Part shown: positions 32,253-40,750 of the stretch, one piece after another
How the letters are laid out: each line of letters begins with the position of its first letter
How positions within the stretch are numbered: the first letter of the stretch is position 1
From: Fimenecus sp045545735
GTDB lineage: Bacteria; Bacillota; Clostridia; Oscillospirales; Acutalibacteraceae
Assembly (NCBI GenBank): GCA_045545735.1
Contig: JAZQBM010000007.1
Coordinates: forward strand, 120,962-184,961
Direction of reading: 5' to 3'
DNA: 64,000 nucleotides
Made by a program: the position numbers and the translations under genes
The notes under the pieces: model-generated
What the model was told of the DNA's origin: nothing
What the model saw: the letters and a program-made list of their open reading frames with translations, nothing else
Database searches by the model: none

Positions 32253-34661
32253 ATGAATTACGATTTTAAAGCCACCGAACAAAAATGGCAACAGAAGTGG
32301 GAAAAAGCAAAAGTTTTTGAGGCTCAAGATAATTCCGAAAAGCCTAAATTCTACGGACTTGTTGAATTCCCATATCCATCAGGTGCAGGTATGCACGTTG
32401 GTCACATTAAGGCTTACAGCGGTCTTGAAGTAGTATCAAGAAAACGCAGACTTCAAGGCTACAATGTGCTTTTCCCAATCGGTTTTGATGCATACGGTCT
32501 TCCAACTGAAAACTATGCAATCAAAACAGGTATTCACCCAAGAAAAGTTACTGATATGAACATTGAAAAATTCACAAGTCAGTTAAAACGCGTTGGTTTC
32601 TCATTCGACTATTCAAGAGTAGTTGATACAACTGACGATAAATACTATAAATGGACACAGTGGATTTTCCTTAAAATGTTTGAAAACGGACTTGCATTCC
32701 GTGATAAAACTCTCGTTAACTACTGCCCATCTTGTAAAGTTGTTCTTTCAAATGAAGACTCACAAGGCGGTAAGTGTGACATTTGTCACAGCGACGTTGT
32801 TCAGAAGTCAAAAGACGTTTGGTATTTAAGAATTACAGAGTATGCTGATAAACTTCTTGAAGGATTAAACGATGTTGATTATCTTCCAAATATCAAACTT
32901 CAGCAGGTTAACTGGATTGGTAAGTCACGCGGTGCATTCGTAAACTTTAACCTTAATGAAATACCTGAAGAATTGAAGATTTACACAACTCGTCCTGACA
33001 CTCTTTTCGGCGTAACATTTATGGTTATGGCACCTGAGCATCCAATCATTGATAAGTACGCTGATAAGATTTCAAATATGGATGAAATTCTTGCATACAG
33101 AACAGAATGTGCAAAGAAAACAGAGTTTGAACGTACACAACTTGTTAAAGATAAGACTGGTGTTAAAATTGCAGGCATTACTGCTAAAAACCCGGTAAAC
33201 GGGAAAAATATTCCAATTTACATATCTGACTATGTTATGATGGGCTATGGTACAGGTGCTATTATGGCTGTGCCTGCACACGACGACCGTGACTATGACT
33301 TTGCAAAGAAATTCGGTATTGATATTATCGAAGTTATCAAAGGTGGCAATATTGACGAAGCTGCATATGCAGGCGACGGCGAAATGGTTAACTCTGATTT
33401 CCTTAATGGTGTTGATAACAAGAAAGAATCAATTGCAAAAATGATTGATTTCTTACAGGAAAAAGGTATCGGTGAGGGTGGCGTTCAGTATAAGATGAAA
33501 GACTGGGCGTTTAACCGTCAGCGTTATTGGGGCGAGCCGATTCCGATTGTTCATTGTGACAAGTGCGGTATGGTTGCTGTGCCTTACGAAGAACTTCCAT
33601 TAAGACTTCCTGAAGTTGAAAACTTTGAACCGGGTACAGATGGTGAAAGCCCTCTTGCAAAAATTGAAAGTTATGTAAATTGCAAGTGTCCAAAATGTGG
33701 CGGAGATGCAAAGCGTGAAACCGATACAATGCCACAGTGGGCAGGTTCATCATGGTATTTCTTAAGATATATCGACCCACATAATGATAAAGCTCTTGCA
33801 GATATGGATAAGCTTAATTATTGGATGCCTGTTGACTGGTATAACGGTGGTATGGAACACGTTACACGTCATCTTATCTACTCTCGTTTCTGGCATAAGT
33901 TCCTTTATGACATTGGTGCAGTACCTTGTGCAGAGCCATATGCAAAGAGAACTGCTCAAGGACTTATCCTTGGACCTGATGGTGTAAAAATGAGTAAATC
34001 ACGCGGTAACGTTATTGACCCTAACGAAGTTGTTGACGTGTTTGGTGCTGACGTTCTTCGTACTTATGTACTCTTTATGGGCGACTATGAGCAGGCTGCT
34101 CCTTGGTCAGAAAGTTCAGTTAAGGGTTGTAAGAGATTTATCGATAGAATTTGGAATTTACAGGAAATCCTTGTAGATGGCAACGAATTTTCAAAAGAAC
34201 TCTCATCTTCTTTCCACAAGACAATCAAGAAAGTTACAGAAGATATTGAAACTCTTAAATACAATACTGCAATTGCAGCACTTATGACACTTCTTAATGC
34301 GATTTATACAAAGGGTGCAATTAATAAAGCAGAACTTAAAGCACTTCTTCTCCTTGTTAACCCATTTGCTCCTCACGTTACAGAAGAAATGTGGGAAGTT
34401 TGCGGCTACGGTAAAATGATGGCTCAAGACGGTGAATGGCCAACATATGACGAAGCAAAGTGTATTGATGAAACAATTGAGATTGTTGTTCAGATTAACG
34501 GTAAAATCCGTGCAAAGCTCAATGTGCCTGCTGAAATCGAACAGGCAGATGCTATAGCACTCGCAAAAGCAGATGAAAAAGTTGCAGCAGAACTTGACGG
34601 CAAGAATATTATTAAAGAAATTTACGTTAAGGGCAAGCTTGTAAATATCGTTGCAAAATAA
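32253..34661 (+). CDS. leuS: Leucyl-tRNA synthetase
   Basis: 802 residues from the ATG at 32253, eight bases after AAAGAAGG. Class I signature PYPSGAGMHVGHIKAYSG, the connective editing domain (TTRPDTLFGVTFMVMAPEH), and KMSKSRGN. A zinc-binding-like CPSC...CDICH lies near residues 164-190, and CDKCG/CKCPKCG lie further on. It charges tRNA-Leu. No T-box consensus is seen upstream. Confidence 0.98.
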   Translation: MNYDFKATEQKWQQKWEKAKVFEAQDNSEKPKFYGLVEFPYPSGAGMHVGHIKAYSGLEVVSRKRRLQGYNVLFPIGFDAYGLPTENYAIKTGIHPRKVTDMNIEKFTSQLKRVGFSFDYSRVVDTTDDKYYKWTQWIFLKMFENGLAFRDKTLVNYCPSCKVVLSNEDSQGGKCDICHSDVVQKSKDVWYLRITEYADKLLEGLNDVDYLPNIKLQQVNWIGKSRGAFVNFNLNEIPEELKIYTTRPDTLFGVTFMVMAPEHPIIDKYADKISNMDEILAYRTECAKKTEFERTQLVKDKTGVKIAGITAKNPVNGKNIPIYISDYVMMGYGTGAIMAVPAHDDRDYDFAKKFGIDIIEVIKGGNIDEAAYAGDGEMVNSDFLNGVDNKKESIAKMIDFLQEKGIGEGGVQYKMKDWAFNRQRYWGEPIPIVHCDKCGMVAVPYEELPLRLPEVENFEPGTDGESPLAKIESYVNCKCPKCGGDAKRETDTMPQWAGSSWYFLRYIDPHNDKALADMDKLNYWMPVDWYNGGMEHVTRHLIYSRFWHKFLYDIGAVPCAEPYAKRTAQGLILGPDGVKMSKSRGNVIDPNEVVDVFGADVLRTYVLFMGDYEQAAPWSESSVKGCKRFIDRIWNLQEILVDGNEFSKELSSSFHKTIKKVTEDIETLKYNTAIAALMTLLNAIYTKGAINKAELKALLLLVNPFAPHVTEEMWEVCGYGKMMAQDGEWPTYDEAKCIDETIEIVVQINGKIRAKLNVPAEIEQADAIALAKADEKVAAELDGKNIIKEIYVKGKLVNIVAK

Positions 34662-34672
34662 ATAAAACTAAC

Positions 34673-34704
34673 GGCGGTGGAGGAACTCCTCTACCGCCAT
34701 TTTT
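34673..34704 (+). terminator. Intrinsic terminator of leuS
   Basis: Stem GGCGGTGGAGG / CCTCTACCGCC with one G-U pair and loop AACT, followed by ATTTTTC, 11 bases after the stop codon. Confidence 0.92.
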
Positions 34705-34716
34705 CAAGGTGTAATT

Positions 34717-35523
34717 ATGTTTATTTGTCCAATTTGCAAATTACAACTGAATAAAGAAGAAAAGTGTTATCGCTGTGAGAATAATCATTCATTTGATATT
34801 GCAAAACAAGGGTATGTGAATTTGTTGCCTGTAAATAAAAAGCATTCCGATAACCCCGGTGACTCAAAAGATATGGTTTTGTCCCGTCGCACATTTCTCG
34901 AAAGCGGAAATTATGACTGCTTTGCAGAAAAGTTGGTTGAAATAATTGGCGAAATTTTTGCAAATAGTCAAAAAATATCTATAGTTGATTGCGGATGCGG
35001 TGAGGGTTATTATGACGGCTTGTTTGAAAAGTTAAAAATTAACTACGAATTATTTGGGTTCGATATTTCCAAAGAAGCAGTCCGTTTTGCATCGTCAAAA
35101 TACAAAAATGGTAATTTTGCAGTAGGTAGTTGTTTTAATATGCCCGTCGCAAGTGATTGTTTTGACCTTGCAATCAACATTTTTGCACCTATGGTAGAAA
35201 GCGAAACCGCAAGAGTGCTAAAAAAAGGCGGTTATTTAATATACGCTGTACCCGGTAAAAATCATTTGATGGGTTTAAAAGAACTTCTTTACGAAAAAAC
35301 ATATAAAAATGAAGAAAAACATACAGAATATGATGGCTTTGAATTCGTTGGTAGGCATACGGTAAAGAATGAAATTACTCTTGATGGTGAAATGGGTGTA
35401 AATCTTTTCAAAATGACACCGTATTATTTCAAAACTGAATTAGGTGCAGAAGAAAAAATCCGTAAAAACGGCGGATTTACAACGGAAATTCATTTTGACT
35501 TTCTTGTTTACAGAAAGCAGTAA
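34717..35523 (+). CDS. RlmA/TlrB-type 23S rRNA (guanine-N1) methyltransferase
   Basis: 268 residues. The N-terminal zinc finger CPICK...CYRCENNHSFD is followed by the family linker GYVNLLPV and a class I methyltransferase domain (IVDCGCGEGYYDG, FGFDISKEAV, LAINIFAPM). Relatives methylate G745 or G748 of 23S rRNA, the latter affecting tylosin sensitivity. Which position this one uses cannot be told. It starts after AAGGTG, immediately past the leuS terminator. Confidence 0.92.
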   Translation: MFICPICKLQLNKEEKCYRCENNHSFDIAKQGYVNLLPVNKKHSDNPGDSKDMVLSRRTFLESGNYDCFAEKLVEIIGEIFANSQKISIVDCGCGEGYYDGLFEKLKINYELFGFDISKEAVRFASSKYKNGNFAVGSCFNMPVASDCFDLAINIFAPMVESETARVLKKGGYLIYAVPGKNHLMGLKELLYEKTYKNEEKHTEYDGFEFVGRHTVKNEITLDGEMGVNLFKMTPYYFKTELGAEEKIRKNGGFTTEIHFDFLVYRKQ

Positions 35524-35565
35524 TATATGCTAAAATAAAATGATAAAAACTTTCGGGGTGATATT

Positions 35566-36174
35566 ATGAAAATCATTGATATTTCCAAAGATGTTATGAC
35601 TTGTGCGGTGTACCCCGGTGACCCGTCACCAAGTCTTGAAAAAGTGAAAACTATTGACGATGATTGTGCGTTCAATTTGAGTAAAATCAATATGTGTCTT
35701 CATAACGGAACACATATGGACGCACCATTACATTTTTTGCCGAATGGTAGTGATATAACCGAATTTGACCCCGAGATTTTCTTTGGGCCTTGCGTTGTTG
35801 TTGAGGTAGCAGAAGAATTTATAACAGGTGCGTTTGTTGAAGAATATTTCCCGAGAAATGCAAAAAGAATACTTATAAAAAGTCACGGTAAAGCAGTATT
35901 ACACGAATCTGCAGCATCAGAACTCTCGCATATGGGTTACGTGCTTGTTGGTACAGACTCTATGACAGTTGAGCCTGAGGGTAGTGATGGCAGAACTCAC
36001 CGTATGTTTATGGTTGACAATATTGCACTTCTTGAAAATCTTGATTTAGAGAATGTGGAGACAGGTGACTATTTTCTTGCGGCAGCACCGATTAAAATTA
36101 GTGGTGCAGAGGCTGCTCCCGTAAGAGCTTTGTTGGTGTCTGACTATATCTTCTGGAGCGGAGACAACAAATAA
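35566..36174 (+). CDS. Cyclase-family metal hydrolase (kynurenine formamidase-like)
   Basis: 202 residues. The family motif HNGTHMDAPLHF supplies the metal-binding His and Asp residues; VYPGDPSPSLEKV at the N-terminus and LLENLDLENVETGDYFLAAAPIKISGAEAAPVRA at the C-terminus are also typical (the latter stretch spans ~157-190). Members hydrolyse N-formylkynurenine or other amides, but no tryptophan-catabolism genes are nearby, so the substrate is open. Start follows GGGGTG. Confidence 0.88.
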   Translation: MKIIDISKDVMTCAVYPGDPSPSLEKVKTIDDDCAFNLSKINMCLHNGTHMDAPLHFLPNGSDITEFDPEIFFGPCVVVEVAEEFITGAFVEEYFPRNAKRILIKSHGKAVLHESAASELSHMGYVLVGTDSMTVEPEGSDGRTHRMFMVDNIALLENLDLENVETGDYFLAAAPIKISGAEAAPVRALLVSDYIFWSGDNK

Positions 36175-36216
36175 GTTAAAATTTAACTAAAGCACAAATT
36201 AAAAGGGGAAAATGGA

Positions 36217-36765
36217 ATGGTTAAAAAATTACTAAGCCTGTTTTTGACCTTTGCAAAGATAGGTAGTATAACCTTTGGTGGCGGACTTACAATGTTACCG
36301 TTACTTACAAGAGAAATAGTCCAGAAGAAAAAATGGGCAACTGAAGAAGAACTTTTAGACTACTACGCAGTTGGTCAATGCACACCGGGTATTATTGCGG
36401 TTAATACTGCTACTTTTATTGGTTATTATCAAGCGGGAGTGCTCGGCGGGATTTTCGCAACACTTGGAATGGTTGCACCATCAATTGTAATTATTACAAT
36501 CATAGCATCAGTTTTGCAGAGCTTTATGGATTACCCAATCGTTGCATCTGCACTTACGGGAATTAACGCAATTGTTTGTGCACTTCTTTCACATACAGTA
36601 ATCACACTTGGTAAAAAAAGCCTTGTAAACGTTATGTCAGTTGTGCTTTTTATAATTGGCTTGATTGCGTGCTTTGTGCTTGATATTACACCGATTTTGC
36701 TTGTGATTTTTGGTGGAGTTGTGGGTGTTGTTTATAGTAAAATCAAGGAGGTAAAAGCAAAATGA
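36217..36765 (+). CDS. CHR-family (chromate-type) transporter, first half
   Basis: 182 residues, about five membrane helices. It carries the CHR-domain start FLTFAKIGSITFGGGLTMLPLL, the motif AVGQCTPGIIAVNTATFIG and a glycine-rich helix. It is a half-size member that pairs with the next gene; short-chain CHR proteins act as two-gene sets. The substrate may be chromate, sulfate or another anion. Start ATG lies seven bases after AAGGGGAA, and its stop overlaps the next ATG. Confidence 0.92.
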   Translation: MVKKLLSLFLTFAKIGSITFGGGLTMLPLLTREIVQKKKWATEEELLDYYAVGQCTPGIIAVNTATFIGYYQAGVLGGIFATLGMVAPSIVIITIIASVLQSFMDYPIVASALTGINAIVCALLSHTVITLGKKSLVNVMSVVLFIIGLIACFVLDITPILLVIFGGVVGVVYSKIKEVKAK

Positions 36766-37331
36766 CCTTCTTGAAATTGTTTTATGAATTTTTCAAAATC
36801 GGACTTTTCGCCGTTGGTGGCGGACCTGCTACAATTCCATTTTTACAGGACTTGGCAAGAAGTGATTATGGCTGGTTTAACGAAGACCAATTAGGCGTAA
36901 TGGTAGCCGTTGCAGAAAGCACACCCGGTCCAATTGGCGTAAATATGGCAACTTACGCAGGCTATAATGCAGGTTTTGGTGAGTTCGGTACTTTAGGTGG
37001 AATTTTAGGTGGTATGGTTGCTACTTTAGGACTTGTAACACCATCAATTATTGTAATTGTTTTAGTTGCAGGTTTCTTAAAAGCATTCAAAGAAAATCAA
37101 TATGTGAAAGGTGCTTTTTCGGGTATTCGCCCTGTAGTTACGGCTCTTGTTTTGTTTGCCGTTTTTGGAATTATCAAACCAATTTTCTATGTAAATGGTG
37201 AATTCGTACTTCCAGTAATCGCGATTTCCGTTGCAGTTTTCGCACTTATGTTTATTAAAAAACTTAAAAAATTACACCCTGCATTCTGGTTAGTCCTTGG
37301 GGCTGTGGCAGGTATTTTGTTAAAGTTATAA
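36762..37331 (+). CDS. CHR-family (chromate-type) transporter, second half
   Basis: 189 residues, again one CHR domain: FFKIGLFAVGGGPATIPFLQDL, AVAESTPGPIGVNMATYAGY. It overlaps the upstream half by ATGA, with AAGGAGG inside that gene, so the halves are made together and probably form a heterodimer of opposite orientation (inference from the family). The rRNA methyltransferase gene follows after nine bases. Confidence 0.92.
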   Translation: MTFLKLFYEFFKIGLFAVGGGPATIPFLQDLARSDYGWFNEDQLGVMVAVAESTPGPIGVNMATYAGYNAGFGEFGTLGGILGGMVATLGLVTPSIIVIVLVAGFLKAFKENQYVKGAFSGIRPVVTALVLFAVFGIIKPIFYVNGEFVLPVIAISVAVFALMFIKKLKKLHPAFWLVLGAVAGILLKL

Positions 37332-37340
37332 GGTGTTTGT

Positions 37341-38687
37341 ATGTCACTCCAAAAAAATCAAGATATACAACTGAATATTGAGGGCTATACTGCCGAGGGT
37401 AATGGCGTTGGGCACTATAACGGGCAAGCTGTATTTGTTTCGGGTGCGGCAAAAGGTGACACCATTATTGCTCATATTATCAAGGCAAAAAAGACCTATG
37501 CTATCGGTATTATCAAGCAAATTTTGAAAAAATCTGATGATAGAATAGATGTTGATTGTCCACATTTCCGTTCTTGCGGAGGCTGTGCGTTCCGTCACAT
37601 TTCTTATGAGGCAGAAAAGCAACTTAAAAGACAAAAAGTTGTTGATGCTTTTACTCGTCTTGCTCATTTAGATGTGCCGGTAAATGATATTATTACTTGC
37701 AAAACTGAGCGATACAGAAACAAAGCACAATACCCCGTAGGATTTGAAAAAGAAGTTGTTGCGGGATTTTATGCTCAAAAAAGCCATAGAATAATAAATT
37801 CTTCAGATTGCGTTTTACAACCCGAAGAATTTGCCAGCATAGTTGAAATTGTGAAAAACTGGATGACCGAGTTTGGCATTTCGGCATATGATTCTGTAAA
37901 TCATACGGGACTTGTCCGTCATATCTACATAAGAAAAGCATTCAAAACAGGGCAGATTATGGTGTGCCTTGTAATAAATGGTGATGAAATTCCTAAAGCA
38001 CAAGAATTAGTTGACGATTTACTAAAAATTGACGGATTAAAGTCATTTGTAATTAACATCAATAAAGAAAAAACAAATGTGATTTTAGGTAGCATTTGCA
38101 AAACCATTTGGGGTGCAGATTATATTGAAGATGTGCTTTGCGGAGTAAAAATCCGACTTTCACCGCTTTCGTTCTACCAAGTTAATCATGATTGTGCAGA
38201 ATTTTTATATAACAAGGCGAGTGAATATGTTGGTGCTACGGGCAACGAAACCGTGCTTGATTTGTATTGTGGTGCAGGAACAATTGGTCTTTCAATGGCA
38301 AATAAGGTTAAAAAGATAATCGGTGTTGAAATTATTCCCGAAGCTATTGAAGATGCAAAAGTCAATGCAAAGAACAATAATATTGAAAATTGTGAATTTT
38401 ACTGTGGTGACGCAAAAGATGCAGTAAAAATTCTTAAAGAACAAAATATTGAGCCTGATGCGGTAATTCTTGACCCACCACGAAAAGGCTGTGATAAAGA
38501 AGTTTTGGAATATGTTGCAGAAATGAAACCGAAAAAAATTGTTTATGTTTCTTGCGATGTGTCAACCCAAGCCCGAGATTGTGCAATTCTCAAAGAATTA
38601 GGCTATGAAACAAAAGAAGTAACACCCGTTGATATGTTCCCAAGAACAAGTCATACGGAATCAGTCGCATTGATAATTAGAAAGTAG
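37341..38687 (+). CDS. TRAM-domain 23S rRNA (uracil-5) methyltransferase (RlmD/RlmCD family)
   Basis: 448 residues. The N-terminal TRAM domain (~6-60) is followed by the 4Fe-4S motif CPHFRSCGGC with a fourth Cys at NSSDCVL, the SAM site LDLYCGAGTIGLSMA, LDPPRKGC, the nucleophile Cys in YVSCDVSTQARD and the catalytic Glu in SHTES. It makes m5U in 23S rRNA. A second family member without TRAM lies at 44047. It is nine bases after the CHR gene. Confidence 0.95.
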   Translation: MSLQKNQDIQLNIEGYTAEGNGVGHYNGQAVFVSGAAKGDTIIAHIIKAKKTYAIGIIKQILKKSDDRIDVDCPHFRSCGGCAFRHISYEAEKQLKRQKVVDAFTRLAHLDVPVNDIITCKTERYRNKAQYPVGFEKEVVAGFYAQKSHRIINSSDCVLQPEEFASIVEIVKNWMTEFGISAYDSVNHTGLVRHIYIRKAFKTGQIMVCLVINGDEIPKAQELVDDLLKIDGLKSFVININKEKTNVILGSICKTIWGADYIEDVLCGVKIRLSPLSFYQVNHDCAEFLYNKASEYVGATGNETVLDLYCGAGTIGLSMANKVKKIIGVEIIPEAIEDAKVNAKNNNIENCEFYCGDAKDAVKILKEQNIEPDAVILDPPRKGCDKEVLEYVAEMKPKKIVYVSCDVSTQARDCAILKELGYETKEVTPVDMFPRTSHTESVALIIRK

Positions 38688-38697
38688 GAAAAATACT

Positions 38698-39186
38698 ATG
38701 AACGGAATGACAAGACGTGAGCGTCAGGTTACTGACATTAATGAGATTATTAAAATTCTTGATGAATCCAAGGTTGTGCATCTTGGTATGGTTGATGGTG
38801 ACGAGCCGTACGTTGTGCCAATGAATTATGGCTACATAATGGAAGATGGCAAACTCACAATTTATCTTCACGGAGCAAAACGTGGTAGAAAACTTGATTT
38901 AATTCGTAAAAACCCAAAGGTTTTCTTTGAAATGTGTTGCGATATTGAGCCATTTGAGGGCGAAGTAGCTTGTAAATACGGCATTACTTATGCTTCAATT
39001 ATGGGCAGGGGAATTGCTGAAATCGTTGAAGATGTTGAAGAAAAGAAGTTTGCCTTATCTGCACTTATGAAAACGCAGACGGGCAAAGATTTTGAGTTTG
39101 AAGACAAAATGACAACTATTGTGTCAATTATTAAAATTACAACTCTTGAATATACCGCAAAACACCGCCCGGGGCCAAAGAAATAA
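38698..39186 (+). CDS. Pyridoxamine 5'-phosphate oxidase-like flavin protein (NimA-type)
   Basis: 162 residues. The split-barrel flavin fold is recognisable from ILDESKVVHLGMVDGDEPYVVPMNYGY, IYLHGAKRGRKLDLIRKN and VFFEMC. Close relatives include nitroimidazole-resistance (Nim) proteins and other flavin reductases. It starts 10 bases after the methyltransferase stop, after AGGA, in a plus-strand run with the HAD and SIS genes. The physiological substrate cannot be assigned. Confidence 0.88.
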   Translation: MNGMTRRERQVTDINEIIKILDESKVVHLGMVDGDEPYVVPMNYGYIMEDGKLTIYLHGAKRGRKLDLIRKNPKVFFEMCCDIEPFEGEVACKYGITYASIMGRGIAEIVEDVEEKKFALSALMKTQTGKDFEFEDKMTTIVSIIKITTLEYTAKHRPGPKK

Positions 39187-39195
39187 GGAGTTATT

Positions 39196-40122
39196 ATGCT
39201 GACAATTCGTGATACATACAAAATTAAATATGCTTTTCACGATATTGATGGTACTCATTCTCTTATTCGCGATTGGCCACCTGTAATGAGTATCTGCCTT
39301 TATGATGTAATTGTAAATGGCTTGCCCGAAGATTTTGACAGTATCGAAAATCAAAATCGACTTATTTCTCTTGCAGGTACAAAGAAATTACCTGAAACTG
39401 ACCGGTTTTGCGTTGAATCGGCAGGGCTTTCTGCACTTACTCAAATGGAATGGGCAATTCGCCGTTCTGTTCAAGAGGGAAATATAAAAGTCAACTGCGA
39501 TATGCAGACCAATTCTCAAATAATTGACCGAATTAACAACGGAATTGAGTATTATGATGACTTGCCTGAAACTCTTGAAATGACCGAAATGTTAAAAGTG
39601 CAAACTCCTCGACTTTTTAAACTTTATGAGGCAGTACTTAACGGATTTTGTCGTGATAAAAACCTCAAGAAAGCAAAAGAAAACCCCAATGAGTTCAGAA
39701 TAAACGGCTCAATGGAGTTCTTGCAATTTTTAAAAGATAATGGTGTTAAAAATTACTTTGTAACGGGTGCAGTAGTCCAAAAAGGTATGGGAATGCACGA
39801 GGAAGTTGAAACACTGGGCTATAAAATCGGTAAAGGCGAACTTGTTGAAGATATAATCGGCTCAACTTGGACGGAGAAAATGCCAAAAGATATGGTTATG
39901 AAAAAACTTCTCAAGGATTTAGGTGTTTCGGGTGAAAATGTGCTTGTAATAGGTGACGGCAGAGCAGAAATTCAGGCAGGGGTGCAAATGGGTGCGTTCG
40001 TTGTGAGCAGATTGCCCGAAAATGCAGATTTTCAACGAGAATTACACAAAAAACTCGGAACAAATATTATAATAAAAGACTTTTGCGATAAAGAATTTTT
40101 AAGTCTTTTCAAGGATGAATAA
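39196..40122 (+). CDS. HAD-superfamily hydrolase-like protein
   Basis: 308 residues. HAD motif I is FHDIDGTHSLI; motif II is probably YFVTGAV; the C-terminal VLVIGDGRAEIQAGVQMGAFVV gives motif IV with its conserved acidic residue. A helical cap (~45-170) is inserted after motif I. Start follows AAGGAG. The adjacent SIS-domain isomerase gene begins two bases after its stop, suggesting a sugar-phosphate isomerase/phosphatase pair. Exact substrate unknown. Confidence 0.82.
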   Translation: MLTIRDTYKIKYAFHDIDGTHSLIRDWPPVMSICLYDVIVNGLPEDFDSIENQNRLISLAGTKKLPETDRFCVESAGLSALTQMEWAIRRSVQEGNIKVNCDMQTNSQIIDRINNGIEYYDDLPETLEMTEMLKVQTPRLFKLYEAVLNGFCRDKNLKKAKENPNEFRINGSMEFLQFLKDNGVKNYFVTGAVVQKGMGMHEEVETLGYKIGKGELVEDIIGSTWTEKMPKDMVMKKLLKDLGVSGENVLVIGDGRAEIQAGVQMGAFVVSRLPENADFQRELHKKLGTNIIIKDFCDKEFLSLFKDE

Positions 40123-40123
40123 T

Positions 40124-40711
40124 ATGGATTTATTTGAACGATACCCACAACTAAATATTTGTGCAAAAGACATTGAAAAAGCACTTGAACTTATGGTTGA
40201 TACATATAAAAATGGTGGAAAAATCCTTGTTTGCGGTAACGGTGGAAGTGCATCTGATGCCGACCATATTGTTGGCGAGCTTATGAAAGGATTTCTCAAA
40301 GACCGAAAGGTAACTGACGAGAGAATACCACAAGAATTAAGAGAAAAACTTCAAGGTGCTTTGCCTGCGATTTCACTTTCTGCTCATACTTCACTTATGA
40401 CTGCAACTATAAACGATAACGATGCAGATATGATTTTTGCACAGCAAGTTTATGGGTATGCAAAAGAAAATGATTTGTTGATTGCGATTTCAACATCAGG
40501 CAATTCAAAGAATGTAGTTAATGCAGTAAAGGTAGCAAAAGCACTTAATGTAAAGGCGGTTGCCTTAACAGGTAAAACAGGTGGAATGTTAAAAAATATG
40601 GCAGATGTTACAATTTGTGCACCGTCTACCGAAACCTACAAAATCCAAGAATACCACTTGCCAATATATCATTACTTATGTGCAAAAGTGGAAAAAGAAT
40701 TTTTTGAATAA
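40124..40711 (+). CDS. SIS-domain sugar isomerase (GmhA-like)
   Basis: 195 residues from the ATG at 40124, preceded by AAGGATGAATAAT; the upstream ATG at 40115 lies inside that site. SIS motifs: CGNGGSASDADHIVGELMKGF, IAISTSGNSKNVVNA and EYHLPIYHYLC. GmhA converts sedoheptulose 7-phosphate to D-glycero-manno-heptose 7-phosphate. No heptose kinase or transferase is nearby, so either a different sugar is used or the remaining genes lie elsewhere. It is probably the functional partner of the HAD gene upstream. Confidence 0.88.
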   Translation: MDLFERYPQLNICAKDIEKALELMVDTYKNGGKILVCGNGGSASDADHIVGELMKGFLKDRKVTDERIPQELREKLQGALPAISLSAHTSLMTATINDNDADMIFAQQVYGYAKENDLLIAISTSGNSKNVVNAVKVAKALNVKAVALTGKTGGMLKNMADVTICAPSTETYKIQEYHLPIYHYLCAKVEKEFFE

Positions 40712-40720
40712 ATTGAAACA

Positions 40721-40748
40721 AAAAACGGAGCAATTTGCTCCGTTTTTC
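40721..40748. terminator. Bidirectional terminator between convergent genes
   Basis: AAAACGGAGCA / TGCTCCGTTTT stem with a three-base loop, with T-runs on both strands. It serves the plus-strand SIS gene and the minus-strand beta-galactosidase operon. Confidence 0.92.
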
Positions 40749-40750
40749 TT

